From: Gordonia crocea
GTDB taxonomy: Bacteria; Actinomycetota; Actinomycetes; Mycobacteriales; Mycobacteriaceae
DNA: 64,000 bases
Assembly (NCBI RefSeq): GCF_009932435.1
Contig: NZ_BJOU01000001.1
Coordinates: 310,001-374,000, forward strand
Direction of reading: 5' to 3'
Part shown: positions 34,675 through 42,494 of the stretch, piece by piece
Numbering within the stretch: the stretch's first letter is position 1
Layout of the letters: the number at the start of each line of letters is the position of its first letter
Translations under genes and position numbers: made by a program
The notes under the pieces: generated by a model
What the model was told of the DNA's origin: nothing
Seen by the model: only the letters and a program-made list of their open reading frames with translations
The model's database searches: none

Positions 34675-35700
34675 ATGGCGACCGACGAACCAGAGATCAC
34701 CTCGCCGGTGTCGCTGTGCCTGCCCGACGGGGTCCGGCTGAACCCGCAGGCGCGCGGGTGGTCGCGCGTACCGTTGCACGAGGCCAACTTGCGCGGACGC
34801 CGGCTGCGGACCAAGAAGTGGGACTACTGGGCGATCCTCACCGATGACATCGCCGTTGCCCTCACCTATGCCGACATCGGCTATCTCGGATTGGCCGACG
34901 TGTGGTGGGTCGACCGAGCCCGCGGCGTCGAGGGCGGCCACCAGGCGCCGATCCCCGCGGCCCGCGGGATTGAACTGCCCGATCGCCCGGGGACCGCGCC
35001 GCTCTGGCACCGCGGCCGGTCGTCGTCGATGGACATCGTCGACGACGAGACCGGCACCACGCTGACCGCATCGTGGACCGAGGACGGCCAGCCCGCCCGG
35101 TTCACCGCCCGCGTCGACCTCCCGCCGGGACAGGAATCGTGCAACGTGGTCATCCCGTGGGATGAGCGCATCTTCCAGTACACGTCCAAGCACCAGGCCC
35201 GCCCGGCCCGCGGGAGCCTGATCGTCGGCGATCGGGAATGGTCCTTCGGCGGCGAGCACGGGCAGGCGTGGGGGGTGTTGGACGTCGGCCGCGGCCGGTG
35301 GCCGTACTCGACCCGGTGGAATTGGGGTTCGGGCTGCGGGGTGGCCGACGGTTCGGTGGTCGGACTCCAGTTCGGCGGAAAGTGGACCGAGGGAACAGGT
35401 TTCACCGAGAACGCGGTGATCGTCGACGGACGGGCCACCAAGATCGGCGCCGAATTGCGGTGGGAATACGACTGGTCCGATCCGATGCGGCCGTGGCGGG
35501 TCACCCACCCCGACGGCAGTCTGGACGTGACCCTGGTCCCCGACTACGACCGCCATTCGGCGATCAAGGCGGTGGTGCTGGCCACCGAGGTGCACCAGGT
35601 GTTCGGCCGGTGGAGCGGGCATCTCACCGCCGACGACGGGCGCCGGATCGTCATCGACCAGATTCTCGGGTTTGCCGAGGAGTCGCGCTCGCGCTGGTGA
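34675..35700 (+). CDS. DUF2804 family protein
   Basis: A 341-residue protein of the DUF2804 type, recognised from LRTKKWDYWAILTDD at residues 42-56, FGGEHGQAWGVLDVGRG-like WPYSTRWNWGSGCG around 205-220 and the closing VHQVFGRWSG. The fold is expected to be beta-rich and lipocalin-like. No signal peptide or membrane helix is present. The function is not established; association with lipid or glycerophospholipid genes such as the glpQ 3 nt upstream hints at lipid handling, which is inference. Confidence 0.8.
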   Translation: MATDEPEITSPVSLCLPDGVRLNPQARGWSRVPLHEANLRGRRLRTKKWDYWAILTDDIAVALTYADIGYLGLADVWWVDRARGVEGGHQAPIPAARGIELPDRPGTAPLWHRGRSSSMDIVDDETGTTLTASWTEDGQPARFTARVDLPPGQESCNVVIPWDERIFQYTSKHQARPARGSLIVGDREWSFGGEHGQAWGVLDVGRGRWPYSTRWNWGSGCGVADGSVVGLQFGGKWTEGTGFTENAVIVDGRATKIGAELRWEYDWSDPMRPWRVTHPDGSLDVTLVPDYDRHSAIKAVVLATEVHQVFGRWSGHLTADDGRRIVIDQILGFAEESRSRW

Positions 35701-36061
35701 CCGTTCGTGCTGGCGCTGGCGTTAGCGCGCCGGGTCGAGGCGCGCCACTGCGGTCTCCCAGCACTCGGCGAGGTCGAGTTGCGTTGCGGCCCAGCCCGTC
35801 TCGGTCCCGGTCACCCGGCACGGCCCGAATCTGGCCCCGACGCAGTCAGTGTCGCCAGTGAGTCGAAGGATAGTCGCGACGCGGTGATCCACACCGATTC
35901 GCCGGCCGGTTGGGAACCCCGGCGCCAGGGAAAGCGGATGGTCGTCCAGTGATTCACACAGATCCCCCGATCCGAAAACGAATGTAGTCAGAAATGATGC
36001 CAGGCGGCATCGCTGCCGACAAGAACGAACCTCTGGCGGCCGGGTGTGAAAAGGTTGGGGC
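35701..36061. other. Intergenic region with a small hairpin and a doubtful gene remnant
   Basis: A hairpin GGCGCT-GGCGTT-AGCGC (about 35712-35732) follows the DUF2804 stop and may terminate transcription. On the minus strand an open frame ends at 35722 with residues such as GWAATQLDLAECWETAVARL. Its last 35 codons use GC-rich third positions like real genes, but upstream codons do not and no convincing start exists. It could be a decayed gene. Nothing else was recognised. Confidence 0.4.
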
Positions 36062-37048
36062 ATGGGCAAGAAGAGCAAGCGCGGCAGCGGACCGCGACCC
36101 GGGAGCAACCGAGCCGAGCGGATCGCCGAGCGCACGGCGCGCCAGGCGGCGGCGGCCGCCGTACCCAAGCGGCCGTTTGACGGCCTGGCCGCCGAGTGCG
36201 ACCTCGTCGCGATGCGGGCCTTCGTCGCGTCGGCGACCGCACGCCTGGCGTTGCGCGAGGAGGGTCCGCCCGAACCGGAACTGAAATCGGTGGTGCCCGA
36301 CGACGATCCCGGTCCGTCGCTGCAGGGCAAGGGGGTGCGCAACCACGTCAACGTGGGGACCGTGCTGCCCGGTGCCGTCGGCGCCATCGTGCGCGACGGC
36401 AAGGGGGCCCGCGAGGGCTTTGCCGGCCTGCAGATCGATCCGGAGCCGGCCGACATCCGCGCCGAGTTCACCGCCGCGGTCGACTGGGCCGCCCACGCCA
36501 CGACCGACGAGGCGTTCCCCGGCGGTGCGACCGACAAGACTCTCGACGACCTCCTCGACGTCGGGGCGGCGCTCGACATCACCGTCCACGAGGACTTCTC
36601 CTGGTGGTACGCGCCGGGCGCCAAGCTCGACCCGGCGGTCCAGGAGATGCTGTCGCGGGCGGCTGAGACGATCCTGCCGACCACGCGGCTGACCCCGAAG
36701 AGCGGAGTCGGGGCGCCGTGGTGGGTCGACGCGGGCGATCGCGCCCACCTGCGGTGGGTGCGTCCCGAGGATGAGGACCAGATCATGTCGGCGCTGGCGC
36801 GGCTGCACGCGGCCGGGCATTTGACGCTGGGCGAAGGGTCTCGGTTCGCCGGGTCGTTCCGCACCCACGGGCTGCTGGCGCCGGTCTTCGACCTCGACAT
36901 CGACAAGCATGCCGACGAGTGGTACGACGGGCTCGACCAGTTCGACGCCCGGCTCACCGAGGCCATCGCCGACACGTCGGAGTTGACCGCCGAGCAGCGG
37001 CGGTCGCGCGCGGGTATCCGCACCCGACAGGTGACGCTGCGAATCTAG
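36062..37048 (+). CDS. DUF5926 family protein
   Basis: A 328-residue actinobacterial conserved protein. The first 35 residues are basic (KKSKRGSGPRPGSNRAERIA), suggesting nucleic-acid contact. The body has the family blocks PFDGLAAECDLVAMRAFV, TVHEDFSWWYAPG near residue 180, and APWWVDAGDRAHLRWVRPED near 220. SEC-C or zinc motifs are absent. No function is established that I know of. It lies 24 nt upstream of the ferritin gene in the same direction, but ferritin seems to have its own promoter within that gap. Confidence 0.75.
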   Translation: MGKKSKRGSGPRPGSNRAERIAERTARQAAAAAVPKRPFDGLAAECDLVAMRAFVASATARLALREEGPPEPELKSVVPDDDPGPSLQGKGVRNHVNVGTVLPGAVGAIVRDGKGAREGFAGLQIDPEPADIRAEFTAAVDWAAHATTDEAFPGGATDKTLDDLLDVGAALDITVHEDFSWWYAPGAKLDPAVQEMLSRAAETILPTTRLTPKSGVGAPWWVDAGDRAHLRWVRPEDEDQIMSALARLHAAGHLTLGEGSRFAGSFRTHGLLAPVFDLDIDKHADEWYDGLDQFDARLTEAIADTSELTAEQRRSRAGIRTRQVTLRI

Positions 37049-37059
37049 CGCTGGCCTCC

Positions 37060-37065
37060 TACGAT
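37060..37065 (+). promoter_or_regulatory. -10 element, leaderless ferritin gene
   Basis: TACGAT followed by 7 nt and the ATG at 37073. No iron box was found in the short gap, so iron control, if any, must act elsewhere. Confidence 0.5.
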
Positions 37066-37072
37066 TACTGAG

Positions 37073-37609
37073 ATGACGGAACGGACGAAGTTTCAGCAGT
37101 TGCTGGCCGACCAGATCACCAACGAGTTTGCGGCGAGTCAGCAATACACGGCGATCGCGGTCTACTACGACAACGAGGACATGCCCCAACTGGCGCAGCA
37201 CTTCTACGAGCAGGCGGTGGAAGAGCGCAACCACGCGATGATGATCGTCCAGTACTTCCTCGACCGGGGCCAGGCCGTCGAGATCCCCGGCGTCGAATCC
37301 CCGCGGAATTCCTTCGGCGACTTCATCGAGCCCATCAAGTTGGCGCTCGAGCAGGAGCAGGAGGTCACCGAGCAGATCGTGAACCTGGCCCGCGTTGCGC
37401 GGGACGACGGCGACTACCTCGGTGAGCAGTTCATGCAGTGGTTCCTCAAGGAACAGGTGGAAGAGGTGGCGACGATGACGACGCTGCTCACCATCGCCGA
37501 GCGCGCCAAGGGCAACGTCTTCGACGTGGAGTCCTTCGTCGAGCGCGAGGTCAACGGCACGACCGCCCAAGACGTGGCCGCCCCCGCGGCCGCCGGCGGC
37601 AACCTCTAG
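37073..37609 (+). CDS. bfrB: Ferritin (BfrB-type)
   Basis: A 178-residue iron-storage ferritin, close to the 181 residues of M. tuberculosis BfrB. Ferroxidase-centre ligands can be placed in NEFAASQQY (Glu17 region), EQAVEERNHAMMIVQYF (Glu and His near 50-54), and EQEQEVTEQI plus LKEQVEEVATM for the later glutamates. It has no haem Met like bacterioferritin. A 24-mer cage would store iron as ferric oxide in the cytosol. The tail beyond residue 160 (AQDVAAPAAAGG) is probably disordered, as in mycobacterial BfrB. Gene order near glpQ and pheA matches M. tuberculosis. Confidence 0.95.
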   Translation: MTERTKFQQLLADQITNEFAASQQYTAIAVYYDNEDMPQLAQHFYEQAVEERNHAMMIVQYFLDRGQAVEIPGVESPRNSFGDFIEPIKLALEQEQEVTEQIVNLARVARDDGDYLGEQFMQWFLKEQVEEVATMTTLLTIAERAKGNVFDVESFVEREVNGTTAQDVAAPAAAGGNL

Positions 37610-37615
37610 CCGGAC

Positions 37616-39040
37616 TCAGCCGATCGACGATCCGTCGGCGTCGGTATCCGCGGTGACCGACTGACCGCGGGCCAACCGGGCGAAGAAGGCCTCGGTGTCG
37701 GAGTCGACGGCCAACGAGTCGCCGTCCTGGCTCCACACCGAGCCGCCCGTCGGCACCGTGACCATCGTCGGGGAGCTGCGCAGCGACCACGCCAGTGCGG
37801 CCAGGTGCCAGGAGCGGTCGTCGTTGTCGACGGTCAACGCGTCGACGATGCCGTTGGCGAATGGGATGACGCGGAACGGGTTGAGCAACACGCCGGGACT
37901 GGTCGCCTTGGCCATCAGCGCCGCGAAGACCTTGCGCTGGTTGACCACGCGCTGCAGGTCGGCGTTGGGGAAGTCGCGGCTGCGGACCAGCGCCAACGCT
38001 TGGCGGCCGTTGATGTCCTGACAGCCCGCCTTCAGGCGGAGGCCGGCCTTGGGGTCGCGCAGCGACTGCTTCAGGCAGACGTGGATACCGCCGACCGAGT
38101 CGACGACCTTGGCGAAGCCGCCGAACCCGATCTCCGCGTAGTGGTCGATGTGGACGCCGGTGACCGACTCCACCGTGCGCACCAGCAGTTGCGGTCCGCC
38201 CATGTTGAACGCGGCGTTGATCTTGTGGCTGCCCCATCCGTCGGGGATCTCGACGTAGAGGTCGCGCGGGATCGAGATGATCGCCGTCTTCCCACTGGTC
38301 GGGGTGGAGATGAGCATGATCGTGTCGGTGCGCGCACCGCCCTCGTCCGGGCCGGTGGAAAGTCTCTTGCGCTCGGCAGCGGTCAGCCCGTCGCGGGAGT
38401 CGGTCCCGACGACGAGCCAGTTGGACCCCGGCGTCGGCGCGATCCGGCCGGCGAAGGAGAGGGCGTTGACCCGGTGCAGCTTGCCGTCGAAATAGACCAA
38501 CCCGACGGCCGCGGCGATGATGGCCGCGACGAGGGCGATGAGGGCGACGCTGATGACGCCGCGCACCGACACGAGGCGGCGGCGCTTGCGCGGTTGGCGA
38601 TCCTTCGGCTTCGGCCGGGTCCGCTGCGCCGGTCGTCCGCTGGGTGCTTTCGTCGACGATCCCGGCGCCGGCGCCGGTGGATTCGACCGCCGGCCGGCCT
38701 CGGGGATCGGTTCGGGCGTCTGCGTCGGCGCGTACTTGGACGGTGCCGTCGACCAGGCCTGCGGTGGTTCGTAACGCGGCGGCTCGCCGCGCCGCGGGGG
38801 TGGTGGCGGCGGTGTCGATGGTGGCGGGGCGCTGCGCTGGACGGGGGCCGGGTTGCGCCTCGGTGGTGGCGGCGGAATCGGGCCGCGGTGGGGCGGGCGG
38901 GCAGCAGCGGATGGCGGGACCGGGCCTGCGGGCGCGGTCCGGCGGGGCGGTGGTGCCCCGTTTTGCCGGTCCTGCTCTTGGCGTCGGCCCCGCAGATTCG
39001 GCTGCTCCCGCGGGTCATTCACTCGGACAAATCTACGCAT
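37616..39040 (-). CDS. LytR-CpsA-Psr (LCP) family cell-wall ligase
   Basis: A 474-residue membrane-anchored LCP protein. Residues 1-150 are a Pro/Arg-rich cytosolic tail. A single membrane helix follows (VISVALIALVAAIIAAAVGL, near 165-185). The catalytic LCP domain starts at NWLVVGTDSRDGLTAAE, with GGARTDTIMLIS and ISIPRDLYVEIP carrying conserved Arg/Asp residues, then KINAAFNMGGP and the distal ALALVRSRDFPNADLQRV. LCP enzymes attach arabinogalactan or other polyprenyl-linked glycopolymers to peptidoglycan. ATG 39040 is the first plausible start; its ribosome binding site is weak. It is divergent from the AurF-like gene. Confidence 0.9.
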   Translation of the reverse strand: MRRFVRVNDPREQPNLRGRRQEQDRQNGAPPPRRTAPAGPVPPSAAARPPHRGPIPPPPPRRNPAPVQRSAPPPSTPPPPPPRRGEPPRYEPPQAWSTAPSKYAPTQTPEPIPEAGRRSNPPAPAPGSSTKAPSGRPAQRTRPKPKDRQPRKRRRLVSVRGVISVALIALVAAIIAAAVGLVYFDGKLHRVNALSFAGRIAPTPGSNWLVVGTDSRDGLTAAERKRLSTGPDEGGARTDTIMLISTPTSGKTAIISIPRDLYVEIPDGWGSHKINAAFNMGGPQLLVRTVESVTGVHIDHYAEIGFGGFAKVVDSVGGIHVCLKQSLRDPKAGLRLKAGCQDINGRQALALVRSRDFPNADLQRVVNQRKVFAALMAKATSPGVLLNPFRVIPFANGIVDALTVDNDDRSWHLAALAWSLRSSPTMVTVPTGGSVWSQDGDSLAVDSDTEAFFARLARGQSVTADTDADGSSIG

Positions 39041-39094
39041 CGCCGCTGAAGAGTTCCTGAGCTGTGCCGCCACTGGGGACTGTGACAGTGAGCA

Positions 39095-39123
39095 TTGACA
39101 ACAAATCCGTCCGACAATAGTGT
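39095..39123 (+). promoter_or_regulatory. Consensus sigma-70-type promoter of the aurF-like operon
   Basis: TTGACA (39095-39100), a 17-bp spacer and TAGTGT (39118-39123) form a near-perfect housekeeping promoter, the best in the window. A short inverted repeat ACAA-TAGTG-TTGT overlaps the -10, where a repressor could sit. The leader is about 15-20 nt and contains AAGGAGG. Confidence 0.7.
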
Positions 39124-39145
39124 TGTAGGTCACAAGGAGGGCACT

Positions 39146-40051
39146 ATGACAACGGTGGAATATGACGTCGACGGTCGCGTCGCGATAGCGAACCGCCTGC
39201 TCAAAGGCTCATCGGCTCGATCGTTTGATCCCGTCGTCGAACTCGACTGGGAGATGCCGCTCGAGGAGGGCAAATACTTCCTCCCGCCCAAGGTCGTCTC
39301 GCTGTACGGGACGACGCTGTGGAATTCGATGACCGAGGAGCAGCGCATCGAACTGTCGCGACAGGAAATGGCCAACGTCCTGTCCGTCGGCATCTGGTTT
39401 GAAAACCTGCTCAACCGCGCCCTGCTGATCCGGCTGATGCGCGAGGACCCGGCGGCGTCGACGTCGCACTACGAGCTCACCGAGATGGGCGACGAGTGTC
39501 GGCACATGACGATGTTCGGCAAGGTCATCGAGCGCAGCGGTGCCCGGCCCTACATGATGCGGCCGTGGGAGCGGGCGGTGATGTACTCGCTGCCCGTGGT
39601 CATGCGCGGCACCCTGCTCTGGGTGGTGACACTGGTGGGCGAGGAACTGTTCGACGCGCTGCAGCGCGAGATGCGCAACGATCCGCAGCTGCAGCCCATC
39701 GTGGCGCGGCTGATGCAGATCCACGTCACCGAGGAGGCGCGGCACATCGGGTTTGCGCGCGACGGGGTGATGCGGCGCAAGGCCGTGCGATCCAAGTGGG
39801 AGACGTTGGCCGCGGCGAATCTGCACGGATTGGGTGGGCCGGCCTTTCGTAGGCTGTTCACCAACCCGGAGATGTATCGGCGCGCGGGGATTGCCGACCC
39901 GCGTCGGGCGGCCCGGATGGCCCGGCGCAATCCCGAGTTCCACAACGTCACGGTCCGGGCCTTCGCCCCGCTGTCGGCCTTCCTCCGGCAGGCCGACCTC
40001 ATGGGGCCGGTCGGCGAGTTCCTCTGGCGCCGTGCGGGTTTCCTGCCGTGA
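39146..40051 (+). CDS. AurF-type diiron N-oxygenase
   Basis: A 301-residue ferritin-like diiron protein of the AurF (p-aminobenzoate N-oxygenase) family. Probable ligands are Glu in SRQEMANVLSVGIWFENLL near residue 76, the EMGDECRHMTMFGKVIE motif near 115-130, and the HVTEEARHIGFARDG motif near 195-208. AurF oxidises arylamines to nitro compounds; the substrate here is unknown. ATG 39146 has a perfect AAGGAGG 5 nt upstream, and a consensus promoter lies before it. It overlaps the DUF4873 gene by GTGA, so the two proteins probably work together. Confidence 0.85.
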   Translation: MTTVEYDVDGRVAIANRLLKGSSARSFDPVVELDWEMPLEEGKYFLPPKVVSLYGTTLWNSMTEEQRIELSRQEMANVLSVGIWFENLLNRALLIRLMREDPAASTSHYELTEMGDECRHMTMFGKVIERSGARPYMMRPWERAVMYSLPVVMRGTLLWVVTLVGEELFDALQREMRNDPQLQPIVARLMQIHVTEEARHIGFARDGVMRRKAVRSKWETLAAANLHGLGGPAFRRLFTNPEMYRRAGIADPRRAARMARRNPEFHNVTVRAFAPLSAFLRQADLMGPVGEFLWRRAGFLP

Positions 40052-40713
40052 CAACGATTGCGCTGATCGGCTCGTCGGCGGCCATCGGTGCGGCCCGCCG
40101 TCGGATGGAGGGCTCGCGGATCCCGTTTGAGATCGTCGACGACGAGGCGCGGGCCGATCTCATCGTGACCGATGAGGCGGCACCGCCGTCGAACTACCTG
40201 ACCGTGGCGGCCGAGCAGACGCCCAACCGCTTCTACTGCCGTGACGAGTCGGTGGACTATGTCGTCGCGGCGCTGACCGAGGCCCATCTCGCCGGCGCCC
40301 ACGGGGTGCGCGTCCGCCCGCCCGTGCAGCACAACCGGGCGGTGCGGCACCGGCGCCGGTGGTGGCGCGCAGCGGATCCACTGGCCCGGTTCAACCCGAC
40401 CGACTACGACTGGACCACCGACGAAACCGTTGAGGCAGAGGTGTTCGACGGCCAGGTCCGCATCATCGCCGACGGGCCGGAGTTCACCGCGCGGCTGCGG
40501 GCCCGCGGCCACGTCGACGGGAACGACGGCCGCTACCACTGGGCCGGTCTGCTGCACGGCGACCAGGCGCCCGCGGCGTTCGAGGCCGGGATCAAACGCG
40601 TCGAGGTCGCCGTCGGCGACGGCCCGGCCGTTTCGGCAAAACTCGCCGAGATCACCCAGTTCGGCTGGGTGCGGATGACCGGTATCGGCCCGCCGCCCTG
40701 GCTCGCGGAGTAG
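40048..40713 (+). CDS. DUF4873 domain protein
   Basis: A 221-residue protein in two parts. Residues 1-75 resemble a Rossmann-like or nucleotide-binding start (TTIALIGSSAAIGAARRRM). Residues 125-221 are the DUF4873 domain: VFDGQVRIIADGPEFTARLR, then GHVDGNDGRYHWAGLLHG and the closing GWVRMTGIGPPPW. DUF4873 is often linked to flavin monooxygenases or AurF-like oxygenases in actinobacteria. It might help substrate binding, but the role is unknown. It begins at a GTG within the stop of the oxygenase gene. Confidence 0.75.
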   Translation: MTTIALIGSSAAIGAARRRMEGSRIPFEIVDDEARADLIVTDEAAPPSNYLTVAAEQTPNRFYCRDESVDYVVAALTEAHLAGAHGVRVRPPVQHNRAVRHRRRWWRAADPLARFNPTDYDWTTDETVEAEVFDGQVRIIADGPEFTARLRARGHVDGNDGRYHWAGLLHGDQAPAAFEAGIKRVEVAVGDGPAVSAKLAEITQFGWVRMTGIGPPPWLAE

Positions 40714-40746
40714 CGATACCCGCGTGATTCGGTGGAGGATCGTTGC

Positions 40747-41520
40747 GTGAACATCGATCCGGTCACCGACCCGGCCCAGCGCCGAGCCCTGTGGATCGAA
40801 TTGGCGATCGTCGGCACCCTGACGTTTGCGATGTCCGGGGTGCTCGCGATCCTGTCACTCGTCGAGGCCCAGCTCACCGGCGGCATCGGGCAGACGACCG
40901 TGGCCCTCAACCCGTCGCGCTCGGAGATCGGGTGGATCGACTTCACCCGGCAGTCACTGTCGGTGGTGCGGCTGCTGGGCATGGCCGCCCTTGCGGGATA
41001 TCTCTTGTGGCGCAGCGGGATCCGCCTGTCGAGCGTGGGCATCACCCGTCGTCCCGGACGGGGCGACATCCCGCTCGGCGTCGGGCTGGCGGCCCTGATC
41101 GGCCTGCCCGGGTTGGCGTTGGTGATCGGCGCGCACCTGCTGGGCATGAATGCCGCGCTGGTCCCCAGCGAGGCCGGCCCGTGGTGGCAGGCCCCGGTCC
41201 TCATCGCCATCGCGATAGGCAACGCGGTGGCCGAGGAGGTCGTCGTGGTGGCCTACTTCCTGGTCCGCCTGCGCCAGTTGGGGATGCGCGACGTCTCCGC
41301 GCTGGCGTGTAGCGCGCTGCTGCGCGGGTCGTACCACCTGTACCAGGGCATCGGCGGTGGGCTGGGCAATGTGGTGATGGGGCTGGTGTTCGGGCGGTTT
41401 TACCAGCGGACCGATCGGCTGTGGCCGTTGGTCATCGCGCACGCGGTGATCGACGTCGTCGCCTTCGTCGGGTTCCTGTTCCTCGGCGACCGGCTCGGCA
41501 TCGGCCAGGTCCGGCGGTAG
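40747..41520 (+). CDS. CPBP-family intramembrane metalloprotease
   Basis: A 257-residue membrane protein of the CAAX protease/bacteriocin-processing (ABI) family. Motif 1 is the EE pair in GNAVAEEVVVVAYFLVRL near residue 165; motif 2 RGSYHLYQGIGGG supplies His near 200; motif 3 is AHAVIDVVAF near 235. Six to eight helices span the membrane. Substrates are unknown; the family acts in signal release, self-immunity and prenyl-protein processing. GTG 40747 is chosen because GGAGG lies about 9 nt upstream. It lies 33 nt after the DUF4873 gene but is probably a separate function. Confidence 0.85.
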   Translation: MNIDPVTDPAQRRALWIELAIVGTLTFAMSGVLAILSLVEAQLTGGIGQTTVALNPSRSEIGWIDFTRQSLSVVRLLGMAALAGYLLWRSGIRLSSVGITRRPGRGDIPLGVGLAALIGLPGLALVIGAHLLGMNAALVPSEAGPWWQAPVLIAIAIGNAVAEEVVVVAYFLVRLRQLGMRDVSALACSALLRGSYHLYQGIGGGLGNVVMGLVFGRFYQRTDRLWPLVIAHAVIDVVAFVGFLFLGDRLGIGQVRR

Positions 41521-41527
41521 CCCCGGC

Positions 41528-41908
41528 TCAGCGGCCGACGAGGAACCAGGAGACGGCGAAGCCCACACCGCAGGCCGCCAGCGCGGCAATCCACGTGCCC
41601 GCCGCGGTCACCAGGGCCAGGACGTGCTCGCCGCGTCGCGCGAGCGCGACGGTTTCGAAGCTGGCCGTGCTGAACGTCGTGAAGCCGCCGCAAAACCCGG
41701 TACCCAGGACCAGGGTGAGTGTGCCGGGCGCCCCGAAAGTCACCAGCCCGGTGAAGAACCCCAGTAGCGCCGACCCGACGACGTTGATGGCGATGGTCGC
41801 GATCGGCAGATCGGTGCGCACCCGCGCCTTGACCGTGGCGTCGATGGCGTAGCGGAGCACTGCCCCCGCGCCGCCGGCCGCGCAGGCCGCGACCGCCCAG
41901 GTGCTCAC
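41528..41908 (-). CDS. fluC: Fluoride channel FluC (CrcB), second subunit
   Basis: A 126-residue, four-helix fluoride exporter subunit. The family signatures are TIAINVVGSALLGFF near residue 37 and GTGFCGGFTTFSTASFE near 70, which line the fluoride path. Many actinobacteria encode two paralogues side by side that form a heterodimeric dual-topology channel. The GTG start overlaps the stop of the other fluC gene by 4 nt. The first paralogue and a candidate fluoride riboswitch lie upstream, so the pair should be induced by fluoride. Confidence 0.92.
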   Translation of the reverse strand: MSTWAVAACAAGGAGAVLRYAIDATVKARVRTDLPIATIAINVVGSALLGFFTGLVTFGAPGTLTLVLGTGFCGGFTTFSTASFETVALARRGEHVLALVTAAGTWIAALAACGVGFAVSWFLVGR

Positions 41909-42372
41909 GGGGCGGTGTCCGGGTCGACGACGTCGGGTTCGGTGGGCTCGCCGCGTCCGGCGAGGTGGGCGCCGACGAGGAGCCCGATGACGGTCCCGAT
42001 CGCGCCGAAGATCAGCGTGGCGGTCCCGTAGGTCAGCGCCAGCGGGAGGTGGCCGTCGCGGATGAGGAGGACCTGCTCGTCGGAGAAGGTGCTGTAGGTG
42101 GTGAAACCACCGCAGATGCCCGTGCCGCCGAACAGCCGGATGCGTCGGCCCACCTCCTCGTCGACCCGCGACGACGACGCCAGGTACTCCAACAGTGCGG
42201 CGAGCACCAGGGCGCCGACGAGGTTGATGGCGAAGGTCGTCGTCGGCCATCGGCCGGGTTGGGCGGGGAACCACTCTTCGAGGAGTAGTCGCAGGGTGGT
42301 ACCGGCGGTGCCGCCGATGAAGACCAGCGCCAACGCTGAGGGGTCGCGCAGGACCGGGGGAAGGTGGGGCAT
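41905..42372 (-). CDS. fluC: Fluoride channel FluC (CrcB), first subunit
   Basis: A 155-residue FluC paralogue with an N-terminal segment of about 15 residues before the first helix and an acidic C-terminal tail. Signatures are TTTFAINLVGALVLAALLEY near residue 47 and GGTGICGGFTTYSTFSDE near 85. ATG 42372 is preceded by AAGGAACC. That ribosome binding site is complementary to the 3' part of the riboswitch, a sign of translational control. It is divergent from pheA and forms an overlapping pair with the next fluC. Confidence 0.92.
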   Translation of the reverse strand: MPHLPPVLRDPSALALVFIGGTAGTTLRLLLEEWFPAQPGRWPTTTFAINLVGALVLAALLEYLASSSRVDEEVGRRIRLFGGTGICGGFTTYSTFSDEQVLLIRDGHLPLALTYGTATLIFGAIGTVIGLLVGAHLAGRGEPTEPDVVDPDTAP

Positions 42373-42404
42373 CGAGGTTCCTTGTCGGCAGGGTCGGGTC
42401 AACA

Positions 42405-42467
42405 ACCAGGAACTATCAGCCGATGCGGCGGTTCGGGTGTCGGGCACCCCGGCGAGATCCATCGCCG
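42405..42467 (-). promoter_or_regulatory. Candidate fluoride riboswitch (crcB motif) for the fluC pair
   Basis: Read on the minus strand, the leader begins with stem GGCG-AUGGAUCU-CGCC. It continues with an extra hairpin GGGUG-CCCGA-CACCC, then GAACC, then stem GCCG-CAU-CGGC, and then UGAUAGUUCCUGG. This is the order of the known fluoride aptamer. The loop GGAUCU can pair with AGUUCC at five of six positions, giving the pseudoknot. The same GUUCCU can instead pair with AGGAAC, the ribosome binding site of fluC, which gives a ready switch: fluoride frees the site. Confidence 0.75.
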
Positions 42468-42472
42468 CGGCC

Positions 42473-42478
42473 AGTATA
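42473..42478 (-). promoter_or_regulatory. -10 element of the fluC operon
   Basis: TATACT on the minus strand ends 6 nt before the first base of the riboswitch stem, so transcription would start exactly at the aptamer. It lies back-to-back with the pheA -10 element, only 4 bp away. Confidence 0.6.
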
Positions 42479-42482
42479 CGGC

Positions 42483-42488
42483 TAACCT
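42483..42488 (+). promoter_or_regulatory. -10 element, leaderless pheA
   Basis: TAACCT with 6 nt to the GTG at 42495 and no Shine-Dalgarno. Confidence 0.6.
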
Positions 42489-42494
42489 GGCAGC

